Source: Larix kaempferi | Taxonomy: Eukaryota; Streptophyta; Pinopsida; Pinales; Pinaceae | Assembly (NCBI GenBank): GCA_027924585.1 | Contig: BSBM01001941.1 | Span: forward strand, 310,001 to 374,000 | Direction of reading: 5' to 3' | Length of the DNA stretch: 64,000 bases | In this document: piece by piece, positions 43,210 through 55,054 of the stretch | Layout: each line of letters starts with the position of its first letter | Numbering within the stretch: position 1 is the stretch's first letter | Program-made: the position numbers and the translations under genes | Notes under the pieces: generated by a model | What the model was told of the DNA's origin: nothing | What the model saw: only the letters and a program-made list of their open reading frames with translations | Database searches by the model: none

Positions 43210-43773
43210 TGTTAGAATATATAATGATGACTTGTCTGGTATTGTTGGTAAAATATCATTAACATGCATAAATAACTAAATTTACAAAATAGAGTTATCC
43301 CACATGTATCATGTAATTAAATTCTCTTATAACCATTCTTTATATAAGAGAGGTGGAAAGCTATTTATCCCACATGCGTTATGGGATGTAAATATTCCAT
43401 ACCTCTTGGTATATAATATAAGTGAAGGAGACCCCTTTGGGTATGTTGTGATATATTTTGAAATCACACATCACATGTTGTGTATGTCATTTGTACACCC
43501 ATGATTGTGACATGATGTTAATATGGAGAGTTATGCACATGTGAAGATGCCTTGTATTGTAAGATGGAGATTTCTACAGAATAATGAATACCAAGCCTTC
43601 CATGGATGTTTCCCCATTCGGGGTTTTACCATGTATGTATGGTGTATTGTTCTCTTGTTCTCTTGTCTCTTATTTCTTACATGATTATTGTTGCTTGTAT
43701 GGATAGAAATGAATGCTAGATTGGTAGATATTTTCTATTGATTTACATGTTAGTGTAAATGTATTTTCTAACA
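43210..43773 (+). repeat. 3' LTR of element A
   Basis: 564 bp, 'tgttagaatat' to 'ttctaaca', followed by the AAACT duplication. Confidence 0.92.
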
Positions 43774-43778
43774 AAACT

Positions 43779-44731
43779 AAGAAGCTAGGGTTAATATTCA
43801 TGAGCAAGAGACCTCAATTTTGGAAAATATAAAGATAATTATGGAAGGAACTCATCCAAAATTAATTTTTTAAGCTACTTGTGATGAAGAATACAACTTT
43901 TATAGGTCTCCAAGAGTGATCCATGTCTTGGATGATCCTACAAATAAAACTCAAGTTTCCTAAAAAATAAGACTTGAAATTGATCTCCAATACACACATG
44001 TATATCTATGAAAGAAAATTATAACACTAGATCTACTACCATAAAATATATATCAATAACATGTTGAGTATAAAGACATGCGTTCCCTTAGTGGGAAATA
44101 TACCTTGATTTCCCTAGCCATGATGTAACCTCCCTTGTGTTTCTAAGGTTGATTCATACAAGATATAATTGGAAATATACCAATGAAGGTGCCCTAGGAT
44201 TAAAGAATAATCCTTCAAGGTTGGAGCCAAGCTAATCATGAGAGAATTCTATAGAAGTGTTGGCGATGATAGGTGTAAGAAACCAAAGAGAATGGTGTAG
44301 GTGAAATATATCTTGGCTTAAGACATGTTTTTAATCCAAGCATGTGCCTGTAAGGTAATGAGAGACTTGAAGAAAATAATACACAAGATTTTATAGATAG
44401 GAATTGAATGGTATAAATATGAAAGAGAAAGTCTCAAGGCATAGGTTGAAGTTAAGTTATCCATTGGAGGGTTTGAGCCATATGAAAAATTCATGCCATG
44501 TAGTGTGATGCTATACCTTGGTTTTTGCAAGACTATGCCACTAGTTGTAATCCTAAAATGCCTCTTTGTTATGCAAGACATGGAAAACATACATGGTACC
44601 ACTTGTAGGATCTTTTGATATGCTCTTTGCTAAGTGATCAAGAAGGGTAGAGTTTTGATTCATTCTGAATTCACTAATAGCAAACCCAAATGAATTTTGC
44701 TTGTCATAGGACACAAATAGGGGTTTATGCT
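43779..44731. other. No gene seen
   Basis: AT-rich sequence between elements A and C, with no motif in six frames that I recognise. Confidence 0.4.
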
Positions 44732-45469
44732 TGTGAAATTTAACTCACAGTAGGATCTACTAGCTAAATATTACCTCACAATTAGGAAATTTGGATAAGT
44801 ATGCGGAAAAATAGTGCAAAAAGAATTCTGGACACACAAATGATCAAAAACCAATCACAAATGATAAAAAACCAGACACAAATGATCAAATAGAAGGTTT
44901 ATTATAACTGTCCAACCCATAAATGAGTTGTGAATAAATTTATATAGCATTTGGAATAATTTGTTTGCCTTTGGAGGAAGCTACAAGTGGCTAGCTTACA
45001 TTGGACCTCAATCCCCCCTAGGTTGACCAATAGGCTCCAAAATCACCTCAAATAGCTATGAATTGTCAATATGAACATTGGTTAGGCATGGAAAGGCATT
45101 ACTGATGGTCACACATGCGGTGGTTAGGATTTGGTGGAGTGTAGGTGGCCAAGGATAGGCCAAAACAACCAAATGGGACCAAAATGTCCACATACAATGC
45201 ATATGCGCCTCAAGTCAAAGTCAAATCCTTGAAACATGAGATAATGGAACATTTGATCTAGTAGTGGAAATAAATGATGGAGGTGGCCATAAATGAGGGT
45301 GCCTAACTACCAGTTTGACTAGATTTTGGCCCACAAGTGGTGGATTGTGCCATAAATGCCCCAATTAACTTCTAACAACCTTGGATTATCATCATTAACC
45401 TTATTTTGGACCATTTAATCATCAAATTAATGTATGAATAAGCTCAGAAGGTGTAATAATGTTCTAACA
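44732..45469 (-). repeat. 3' LTR of copia C
   Basis: 'tgtgaaatttaactc' to 'gttctaaca', collinear with 49933-50608. Confidence 0.92.
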
Positions 45470-45656
45470 CCCCCCCTTAAGCTAGACTTATGTAGCCAAT
45501 AATAAAAAATGAGGCCTTGGAAACTAAGGCTCAAGTCACCTCTTACAACAACAATTTTTATTAGTCCATGTAACCAAGGTAAGGAGGAAAACCACATGGG
45601 AAATAAAACTTCCCCTCTAAATGGGCATGAAAAAAATATGGAAAATGTACCAGTCT

Positions 45657-47540
45657 TCACCATGAATCATTCACCCCAAGGAGTGATCTAAGGTAAGTGA
45701 AGGTCTTCTCAGTGAAACTCTTGGTGAAGATATCAGTAGTTTGCTCAGCTGATGGGAAATACTGCAAGACAATAATATGGTCATGCAACAAGCCTCTGAT
45801 GTAGTTCATGTGGATCTCTATGTGCTTGGTCCTCTCCCACTGTACTGGATCAGTGGAGATATTTATTGCACTTTGATTATCACACCAAACGACTGTGGTT
45901 GAATCAAATGCAAATCCAAACTCTCCAAGAATTCCTTGCAACCACACACACTGTGTAGCTGCATTCACTGCTCCCATGTATTCGACCTTAGCTGAAGATA
46001 AGGAAATAGTGTGCTGCTTCTTACTAGACCAAAAAATGTGACCATGTGAAGAATAAACACATAACCAGAAGTGGACTTCCGATCAATGCTATCTCCAACG
46101 CAATCAAAATAAGAAAAACCAACTAGTTCAAGTGATGAACCAACTGCATAGTGTATCCCGAACTTCTTGGTACCTTGCACATAATGCAAGATCCTTTTGG
46201 TAGCCTTCCAATGGATCTCATGAGGCTCCTGCATGTGTCTTGTAACAACTCCTACTGCATAAGACAAATCTGGTCGAGAGTGTGTCAGATACAATAAGCT
46301 CCCAACTAGTTGTCTATATAGTGAATTGTCAACCAATGGTGAAGAACCCCACTCATGAAGCTAAACTTATGAAAGGAATGGGAACTTAGAAGCCTTACAT
46401 TCAACCATTTTGAAATTTTGTAGTAGATCTGAAGCATACTTATATTTTGAAACCTTCATCCCATCATCAGATTGATCAATCTCCAAGCTAAGGAATTGTT
46501 TCAACAATCCTAGATCTGACATGGAAAATGCACTATGCAATGCAATTTTAACCGATCCTAGTTATTTGATACAACTACCAGTGATAAATATATCATCAAC
46601 ATAAAATAAAATAATCAAAATCAAATTACTAACATGCTTCATGTAAACATTTGGATCAGATTTGCATCTCTCAAATCCTTGTGATAGCAGAAAATTGTCC
46701 ATCTTGGCATACCAAGCTCTAGGAGCTTGCTTGAGACCATAGAGGGACTTATTCAACCTAAAAAAATGTGTGGGATCAGCAATGAAACCTTTAGGCTGTT
46801 TCATATATATCTCCTCATGAAGAACCCCATGAATAAATACACTCTTCACATCCATGTGATGAAACTCCCATCGCTTGGAAGCTGCAATGGCCAAAACTAG
46901 CCTGATTGAGTCCATCTTTTCCACATGTGCGAATGTCTCTGTGCAGTACACACCATGGACTTGAGAGAAGAATTTAGCCACCAATATGGCCTTATACTTC
47001 AGATCATAACCTTCATCATCCATCTTGGTCCTATACACCCACTTGCATTGAACCAGTTTCCTCTTGGAAGGAAGAGGGGCCAAATCCCAAGTTTCATTGT
47101 CATGGAGGGAGTTCATCTCTTCTTGCATGGATGTTTTACATCTTGGATCTTTTGATGCTTCTTCATATGAATGTGGATCAGATCCAACCATAAGAAAAAA
47201 CTTCCCATGAATATATGGATCAAAAGAAGATAGTGTATTGTGAAATTGTGATCTAGTCTTTTTAGGTTCTTGTGGATCACCTGCAAGTTCACTAGCTGCT
47301 TGTATTGTTTTCTCAGCCCACTTGGGCCTTGTAGGAGGGTCATGATATGCATGCATGCCATCATATTCATCCTCAATATCATAATCAGAAATATCAGAGA
47401 ATGAATCATCACTTACATCCTCTTCATGTAGGGGGTTTGAGCATTCCCCTTCTTCTTGTTCTGTTGCATGCATGGGTTCTTCTTCAAACTGAACACTCCT
47501 CTTAATGAAATTTTTATGAGATGAGGGGTCAAAGAGATTG
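45657..47540 (-). pseudogene. Copia C hinge, reverse transcriptase and RNase H
   Basis: Open from 47473 to 46562: acidic hinge ('EEDVSDDSFSDISDYDIED'), then RT with 'ETWDLAPLPSKRKLVQCKW', 'FHHMDVKSVFIHG' (first Asp), 'SLYGLKQAPRAWY' and 'ILFYVDDIFITG' (YVDD box). After a stop at 46562 and frame changes it continues with 'MSDLGLLKQF', then 46336-45965 'LLYLTHSRPDLSYAVG' and 'DRKSTSGYVF' (RNase H start, with Asp-to-Gly-like changes near 'FDCVGDS'), and 45977-45657 'VVWCDNQSAINISTDP' and 'QTTDIFTKSF', the typical copia end. Only a few lesions separate it from a continuous frame, so it is younger than the relics at 5-14 kb. Confidence 0.92.
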
Positions 47541-48310
47541 TATCCCTTTTAATATTCTACATATCCAACCATGATGGACTCCTTACTTTGGGGCTGCAAG
47601 GAATTTTTCTTCTTTGGAGGTATTTTATCCCATGCTCTTGAGCCAAACAACTTGAAATGAGACACATCAGGCTTGTGTCCCATCCAAGCCTCAAATGGAG
47701 TCATGCCTTCCAAGGATTTGTGTGGTGCTCTGTTCTGAACATATGCATAAAAATTAATATCTTCAGCCCATAGTGTAGGATACAAGGACTTAGCCTCCAT
47801 CATACAGGTAGCCATCTCCTTCAATGCTCTATTCTTGCGCTCTGCAACACCATTCTGTTGGGGTGTGTAAGGCACCGAATGTTGCATTTGAATGCCATAT
47901 TCTTCACATAGATGCTGTAGGTCCTTATTGAAATATTCCCTTCCATTATGAGTCCTTAATACCTTTATGTTCCTCCCATAGAAGCTTTTAAAACTTTGAA
48001 ATATTGGAAGACTTCAGATTTTTGCTTGAGAAAGAACACCCAACAATATCTTGAGGAATCATCAATGAATGTTAGGAGATACTTTGAGTTTCCATAGGAG
48101 GGTGTAGGAAGAGGTCCTATCACACTTGAATGGACCAAACCAATAGGATGAGAATCTCTCCTTGCCTTCCCCTTCTCACACTTGACCTTTGCATGCTTCC
48201 CAACATTGCATGCTTTGCAAGTGCATTTGGAAAATCTGATGGTTGGAAGTCCTTCAACCATGTGTTCTTTGATCAATGCTTGAATATATCTATAGTTGAG
48301 GTGTCCAAAC
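47541..48310 (-). pseudogene. Copia C integrase
   Basis: Starts in the zinc-binding region ('FSKCTCKACNVGKHAKVKC'). The core reads 'GLVHSSVIGPL', where copia usually has 'HSDVCGPL', so the first catalytic Asp appears lost; 'LLTFIDDSSRYCWVFFL' follows. A frame change near 47965 leads to 'PYTPQQNGVAERKNR' (the catalytic Glu), 'KSLEGMTPFEAWMG', 'FKLFGSRAW' and 'KSKESIMVGY'-like sequence at the end. The open parts are 48276-47965 and 47887-47549. Confidence 0.88.
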
Positions 48311-48440
48311 CTCTAATTCCAAATTTTACTGAATTCATTAGCATGTGACAGAAGTGCATTAAGAGAGGATTACTCAAGAAAGTGAGAAAACTTGTACATT
48401 CTTGACTCGTGATCTACAACACCAACTGCTACCACTTTGC

Positions 48441-48770
48441 CTATAGAAATTTCAGAAATTCCACATCATCTTGAGTGAAAATCACTCTCTTGGCCAAACC
48501 AGTGTGGGTCATTTGGTAAACAAAGAGGAGATTTGCTGCAAGATCAGGCACACACATTACATTACTGAAGTACCCATTTTCTAGATTGATCTTCCCAATG
48601 CCTCTTGCTGGGATCTCTGAATCATCACCCATGAGAATGGAAGGACCACTATAAGGTCAAATAGTAGAGAAAGAATCTCTTGCAGAAGTCATGTTCCTTG
48701 AGGCACCTAAATCTATGATGAAAGAGGAATATTTTGAGGTACTAGCCATCAATGCATGGCATCTCTCCTT
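48441..48770 (-). pseudogene. Copia C protease
   Basis: 'SSFIIDLGASRNMTSARDSF' gives the active site as DLG where DSG is expected, then after a stop 'ILMGDDSEIPARGIGKI' and 'VMCVPDLAANLLFVYQMT', the usual protease to pre-integrase pattern. It continues gag in the frame 48866-48657. Confidence 0.85.
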
Positions 48771-49662
48771 GTCTTCAGAAACACCCTCCTTCTTCTTTGA
48801 ACTTTCTGGAAGAGGAATTTTATTTTTCTGAAGGAGAGGTGTCATCATATCAATAGTATTCTTCATGCATGCACTTTCAGGGTTCCAACCCTTTTTAAAA
48901 TAAGTTCATTTGGTCTCCTATTTCTTCTTTCCTTTCTCCTTGACAGGATTCGAACCCCCATCAGAAGATTTGGGATTCTCCTTGTCTTTCTTCTTCTCTT
49001 GATGTTTCGAACCCTTTGGATTTTGATTTCCTCTTGCTTGCTTCGAATCCCCAGCTACAAGAAATTGATCCTTTTGCTTGATGGAACCCATGAGGACCAA
49101 TTTATCTTATTCTTGTGTAAGCATCCCCATGAAATATGCCAAATATGGCATCTTCCAATTGAACGGTGAAATTGGTGGAGTGAAATGTAGAGACAAACAT
49201 AGAGTACTCAGGACCCAACTTCGAAAGAGTGGACAACACCAATTGTTTGTCCTTCTTATCAATGCCACATTGATTGATATGCAAGACCAAGGATTTGAAC
49301 TTGGTGAAGAAGTCTTGGATAGTTTCTAAACTGCTTGGGCTCAGTGAGATCAACTCATTCTCAAGATGGTGGCCCCTCATCTCATCAGTATTCCCAAACA
49401 ATGACTCAAGCTTGAGCCATACTTCATTTGGAGTAGTGATACTGTCAATATGGAACAAGATGTCTCTTGAAATGATGAGACAAAGCATGCCAAAAGCTTC
49501 ATCCATTTTGTTGAAGAACTTGGAATTCACTACTGTAGAATTTGGCTCAGTTTTTGTCCCCATGGTAACTCTGAAGAGACCCTTAGATATCAGCTGGATT
49601 ATCATTTCGGCCTTCCACTCAGAATAGTTGAATTGAGTGAGCAAGACATGAGACTGCTCCAT
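48771..49662 (-). pseudogene. Copia C gag
   Basis: Starts at 49662 ('MEQSHVLLTQFNYSEWK'), open for 186 codons with the UBN2 pattern ('FGMLCLIISRDILFHID', 'EVWLKLESLFG', 'KQLVLSTLSKLGPEYSMF'), then a frame change near 49105 and a Lys-rich linker (49100-48918). The zinc knuckle expected next is reduced to 'TYFKKGWNPESACM' around 48880, so Cys and His ligands are missing. It matches copia B gag closely, where the knuckle survives. Confidence 0.88.
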
Positions 49663-49920
49663 TCTGTAGCTTGCGCACTAGGTGACAAAGAACACTGTAA
49701 ACCTGCAATGCAAACTCTCAATCACTCTGGAGGGGATCCTAACTAGCTAATTCGAACCCCGCATTGACAGAAGGCACATTCAGGAGCGTGTCACACCCTG
49801 GGTAGAATCCAAAGGATTGATCCAATGGATTCAAGGCAATGGCCCTGAGGACTTTTGTGGTTTCTCCACTGCTTCTGGTGCACTTCTGAAGCAGTCTTGG
49901 TTCGAATAGAAGCTCCAATA

Positions 49921-49932
49921 ACTCTGATACCA
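49921..49932 (-). other. Primer-binding site of copia C
   Basis: TGGTATCAGAGT on the minus strand, abutting the 5' LTR. Confidence 0.9.
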
Positions 49933-50608
49933 TGTAAAATCGAACTCACAGTAGTATATACTAGCTAAATATTACCTCACAATTAAGAAATTTGGATAAG
50001 TATGCAGAAAAATAGTGCAAAAATAATTTTGGACACACAAATGATAAAAAACTAGGCACAAATGATCAAATAGCAGGTTTATTATAACTGTTCAACCCAA
50101 AAATTAGTTCTGAATAAATTTATATAGCATTTGGGAAGAATTCATTTGCCTTTGGAGGCAGCTACAAGTGGCTACCTTACATTGGACCTCAATCCCCCCT
50201 AGGTTGACCAATAGGCTCCCAAATCACCTCAAACAACTACGAATTGTCAATTTAAATGTTGGGTAGGCATGGTAAGTAATTAATGATGGTCACACATGTG
50301 GTGGTTAGGATTTGGTGGAGTGTAGGTGGCCCAGGATTGGCCAAAACAACCAAAAGGGGCCAAAATGTCCACATACAATGCATAGGATCCTTTGATCCAG
50401 TAGTGGTAATAAATGATGGAAGTGGCCATAAATGAGGGTGCCTAACTGCTAGTTTGACTAGATTTTGGCCCATAAGTGGTAGATTGTGCCATAAATGCCC
50501 CAACTAACTTCTAACAACCTTGGATTATCACCATTAACCTTATTTTGGACATGTTAATCATCAAATTAATGTATGACTAAGGTCCTAAGGTGTAATAATG
50601 TTCTAACA
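49933..50608 (-). repeat. 5' LTR of copia C
   Basis: 'tgtaaaatcgaactc' to 'gttctaaca'; it lacks about 60 bp present in the left copy around 45205-45265. Confidence 0.92.
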
Positions 50609-52225
50609 GTGCCCCTAAATGAAACCCTAAAGTTAGGAAATAACCGAAATGTATTCCCAAAGGGACAAAGTGAACCAAGATAATCTCCAAGTCTTAGAGA
50701 CTAAGTGAGAGAAAGTAGCCAAGGGTCCCATTAAAGCACTATACATCCCTAAAATAGGCTAAGGTGGGGGGAAATCAAAGAAGGTTTTCCATCACATAGG
50801 AACATTAATATAAAGAGACATCATATCATCATTTCCCGCATTTCACATCGAACCAAAATAAAAGAGGGTCACACTTTGGTCTCCTTGGTGGGTATGCATA
50901 TGTGAATCAAAAGTACAAAATCCATAAGCTACAATATTCTCTCTTGGAAATTTTACCTTTTATATTAAACAAATGCATCAATAATTAATATTTTATGTCG
51001 ATACAAAATTTTAAAGTCCTCTACTCAATTTATTTATTGTTATACCGACATATATATTGAGAAAATTATATAACACCTATACGAAATCACATAGTATTTT
51101 AAAAAATTATAGGGTTCCACCAGTGGTTTAAGTTACACATGTTTTAGATTCATTGTTCCATGTGTTAAAGTCCTCATTAGTGACAACACTATGCGGGACT
51201 CAATGTTGATAACCTAGAAGGTGTGATTTGGGCATGAGTGGAACATACCTATCTTACACATCATGGTTCTACCATGCCACAAGTTAAGAGGACCATTATT
51301 GGAGAGTTCTCTTGGGTAAATTTCAGGGATGATGTGGTTATTTATGCTTCAAGTCCTCTTAGCCACCCACGTATCCAACCTCTTGGGAAGGCTACACAAT
51401 TTTCTAACTGTGAAGAACCCCTTGAGGAGTATGAAAATAATAATGATGGAGGACTAGGTGACTCTACTTTGTATGAGGAAATTTAATCCATGTGCACTTG
51501 GTAGTCCATGGTTGGTCAAAATCATAAGAATTTATATGACATATATCCCAAGGATAATTTTAAGGATTTATAACTGTTATGTTAAAGTGTAGAAACTTTG
51601 GAGAATCTTACTAATTCTTAAAATTCCAACTATAAAATGCTTGACAATCTTTTTGTTAAAATATTTTAATTTCTAAGAATTTTATATGGTTTCTAGACAT
51701 TTTTGGCGATTTTTTAAAATAAAATAATTTTATCATATATAAATTGGGCAAATTGTGTAAAGAATTTAGAAATTGATGAATCTTTTTTTGAAAAGAAAAG
51801 TGGAAAATTATCCCAAGGACAAGATTTAGCCCCTACAAATTTTCCTTGGTGTAACCCCAAACATAGGACCATAGATTAAAACAAGTACTCAAAGATTTGG
51901 CGAAACTACCTTGTGTTAGGCAATTCAAAAGATCACCACCTCTATTACATTCATAAAATGACCCATCGGCTTGCTTTAACTCTAACTACACCTCCTTGAA
52001 TTCCAATGTTCATGAAACATTCAAGAGGACATTGCTTAGATATTGTCCTTCTATTGCAGATGCTATATACTATCGCACTTGAGGATTAAATAACAAGTAT
52101 CATGCTATGCTTGCTATTTTTTCAGCACTTCAAGATAAAAGAACATTTAAATGAGTGCATTAATGAGGATGACACACATTGAGATGCTTGCAAGAATATC
52201 TAAGCCAAGGGAAGGTTACTAACAC
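50609..52225. other. No gene supported
   Basis: An 82-codon plus-strand frame at 51238-51486 ('GEFSWVNFRDDVVIYASS') has no recognisable motif or neighbour. The rest is AT-rich and featureless to me. Confidence 0.4.
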
Positions 52226-52559
52226 CATATTATTGAATATGGTTGTCATTGATGTCAAAGGAGTTCAGTAATGACAAAGGAATAACCAAGGATATGATGG
52301 CAAGGAAAACTCAGTGAAAGACAAAGGAATAACTAAGAGAGTGATGACATGGCCTATATGATGATGCGGCAGATATGATGACATGGCATGGCATGTGTGA
52401 TGATGTGGCATGAAGTTGAAAATACATCTGATGGTGTTCTGGTGCTATCAGGAAGTCATTGTTGCATTCTGACAAACATTCCGACAAGTATGGCAATTTA
52501 GTGAAAAATAGGAAATTGACTAAGTATGGAAAATTAGTAAAAAATTCCTTAGGAAAATG

Positions 52560-53640
52560 CTCACAATAAATCACAGGTTAAAGTAAATGCCCGCAGCATA
52601 TGGCCAGGATGTAGTATGTTGATTTGTCTACCTAATCATGGTCTCAGTTTTCCTTAAGCATCTCTGGAGAAAAAGTTATGGATTTGCCAAAATAGAGTTT
52701 TAGGATAAACTCTGTTGAACTTCCTGAAAATGACTAAGTGTTGGAAAAAAAGCTCAAGTGACCTCAGGAAAATGCCCGCCATAATTTGTGAGTTGAAGAA
52801 AATGTACGCACCATATGGGAATCTTGTAGGTTGGTGTTTTTTCTACCCAACCATGGTTTCAGTTTGTCTTAAAAGTGTCTGAGAAGAAAGTTATAGGCCT
52901 TCCAAAATAGGGTTTCAGGTTGTTTTGCACTGTTCTAGTATTGGCAAAACTGCCTAAGTGGTCTCAGGGAAATGCCTGTGATGTCTCATAGGATGATGAG
53001 AAAAATAATCTGAAAGTGTCATGCTATATCTTGTTGGTTGGTGCATCCAACCATTGTCTCAGATTGCCCAAAGAGTCTTTGAGGAGGAAGACATCAATCT
53101 GCAAAAAGTGCCTCTCACCTTGATTTGCACCACTCCAGTAAAATGCCCACCAAGGAGAGAGAAAGAAGAGTCTGAAGGTGAAACAAGTTGTGTTGTGTTC
53201 AATGAGGTGTCCTACATCCTTTGGTATCATTATTTCATGGTTTTGATGAAATGAAAAAATCCACCTTAGAGTTTGGACAAATTGTCTAAGTATAAAATCT
53301 TCTTGCAAATCTTCCCACGTGGCCTCTGTAAAATGCCCACCACTTCCTGTATATGATGGATAAAATTATTCTAAAGGTACAGGGACTTAGATTGTTTAGT
53401 TGTGCATTTTACCATATGATTATTTTATCCAAAATGAGTTTGATGACAAAGATATAAGTCTGCCAAAAGTGCTATCTGGCATAGTTTGCACTGTCCCAGT
53501 CAAATGCCCACCAAGGTTAGATGATGAGGGTGCAGGAGAGAATATTTGCATGGTTGGAGTCAATATGATATTACTCACATTGTGGATGTCTCACTTTCCA
53601 AGTTTGATGAAAAAATAAAATCACCTTGGTGACCTAGGGT
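52560..53640 (+). repeat. Degenerate tandem repeats within the solo LTR
   Basis: Units of about 200-215 bp headed by 'catggt(c/t)tcagttt' at 52637, 52852 and 53052, with a more diverged one near 53413. Each has 'tgccaaaa(t/g)' and '(t/a)aaatgccc' blocks. In the last two units a frame of about 57 codons is kept in the same phase (53085-53252, 53440-53616), both reading '(T)PVKCPPR' and ending 'LMK'. The fragment at 17.5 kb carries one such unit. Confidence 0.65.
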
Positions 53641-54164
53641 TTGATAGTTTTGTCTAAAGTGTTGAATTAACAGGTTGATCGAAGGATAAAAGATGCTTGC
53701 AGGGGCTTAAAGAAAGATGATGGCCACATTAAAATAGAAGTGAGATCCCGCATAGAGAAGGTATCCCGCAGCCCGAGGTAAATAAATCCAACAGGGTCGA
53801 AATGGAAGATGCCTGTAGTCCCGAAGACAATCTAAGAAGTTTAATTAATTAATTCATTAACACTAAAATAAACAAAATTACAATTAGAAAGATTAAAATG
53901 TCAGAGATTTGAAGAGGTACGATTATGAAAGGGCATGATGATTTGAGTAGATGCATGAATATATATATAAACATAAATTCGAGTTAGAACAAAATTTCTT
54001 CGGTGTCTTAGTTGAAGCAGCAGCAAGAACAGGACGAAACCAATGAAGTTCCAGGATTGAAGAAAGGATGTTCTGGAAGATCTGAAGAAGTCAGACAAGG
54101 GTGTAATGGTGGTGCTAGGGCAAGCAGGAAGCCTGTTGGGGGTCATAGCCTCCATCTAGTAGAA

Positions 54165-54292
54165 GCTGGAGAACAGGGTGTTGTTGCATCCTTGCCTGTA
54201 GCAGTAGGCATAAGATCTGGGGTGTTGTAGCATCCTTGTCTGTATCAGTAGGGAAACACTGAGGTGTGGTTGCATCCTTTCTGTAGCATCAG
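54165..54292 (+). repeat. Three-copy short tandem repeat in the solo LTR
   Basis: 'tgttgcatccttgcctgtag' and variants repeat three times at roughly 54180, 54227 and 54267 with 'cagta' between. Confidence 0.7.
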
Positions 54293-54483
54293 ATAAATAA
54301 TTTTGTAAAAATTAATCTTATAAATGAGTTTGAGTTTGTGGTTTGCTCTTTGAGGTTTCCACGATAAAATCCTGTTTTGTTTGTTTCCTTGTGTGTCTTG
54401 TACTAATTGTTTTAATTTGAAGAAAAGAAGGCAATACTGATTCACCCCCCCATCTTAGTATTGCTGGATAATCCAACACATAT

Positions 54484-55049
54484 TCCTATTGTATTCATCA
54501 CGGATGAATTATTCTCTACTAAATAATGAATTTCCCATGTCGCTTATCAAGGAAACCATTCTCCAATAATCATTTTTATTTTAACCTTGGCCATCGATCC
54601 CCATAAGTGTTATGAATTTCACTATCCCTTGTTATATATAATCATAGCTATTGGGAGTCTTTCAATGGAATTGAAAGTTATGTCTATCAATTTTGAAGCC
54701 CTGTATATTCATTGTGTATGCATATGTTACTGCAAGCATCGCCTTCTATCTTCAAATAATGGATCTCTTTTGTTACCAGAATTAGGGATGGGCCAACTTG
54801 AGGTTCAATATCCTACTTGCCAAGATGCCGATGGTAGAGATACTGAAGATGGTACATATACTTAAAACATTTGGGAGATGACTTGACAATAACTAGGGTT
54901 TGAGAGTGATCTATAAATTGTATTGGATATTCCATTGAACAATTTGTTAGAATAATACTATTAATATTATTATTGGAAATACATTGAGGCGATACTATGT
55001 TGTGCAATGATTTACTCTTGTATGATATTTTACCTACATTTTATATAGG
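54484..55049. other. No gene seen
   Basis: The 92-codon frame at 54587-54865 has no family motif. This short spacer separates the solo LTR from element E. Confidence 0.4.
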
Positions 55050-55054
55050 CCATT

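Larger units (their letters stand above)
23342..43773 (+). mobile_element. Element A: outer LTR retrotransposon hosting D, B and G
   Basis: LTRs of 579 bp (23342-23920) and 564 bp (43210-43773) start 'tgtt(g/a)gaatat' and end 'ttctaaca'. The flanks are perfect 5-bp duplications AAACT (23337-23341, 43774-43778). A primer site TGGTATCAGGG follows the left LTR and a purine tract 'attaaggggtag' precedes the right one, so it is plus strand. Subtracting nested D and B leaves about 3.2 kb with about 2 kb internal and no readable gag or pol, so A is a non-autonomous element (LARD-like). Superfamily cannot be assigned. Confidence 0.92.
44732..50608 (-). mobile_element. Copia C: near-full-length Ty1/copia element
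   Basis: LTRs of 738 bp (44732-45469) and 676 bp (49933-50608); the difference is mainly one deletion of about 60 bp in the right copy. Primer site TGGTATCAGAGT (minus, 49921-49932) and a polypurine complement 'ccccccctta' inside the left LTR. Gag, protease, integrase, RT and RNase H follow in copia order with scattered stops. The flanks (atgct and gtgcc) match at only three of five bases, so the target duplication has decayed or is absent. Related to copia B in proteins and LTR ends. Confidence 0.92.
52231..54478 (+). mobile_element. Solo LTR, 2248 bp
   Basis: Flanked by perfect CATAT duplications (52226-52230, 54479-54483). Its ends are 'tattgaatatgg' (a decayed TGTTG) and 'ggataatccaaca'. 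The start region ('gttgtcattgatgtcaaag') and the C-rich segment near the end ('gattcaccccccca', 54439) look like LTRs of long plant copia (SIRE-like) elements; that lineage is inference. No internal region remains, so LTR-LTR recombination removed the element. A related fragment lies at 17.5 kb. Confidence 0.82.

Noticed and set aside
44727-50613. A 5-bp target duplication for copia C (atgct/gtgcc)
   Set aside because: Only three of five bases agree, so I do not count it as evidence.
51238-51486. An 82-codon plus-strand frame as a gene
   Set aside because: No motif, promoter, neighbour or homologous copy in the window supports it.
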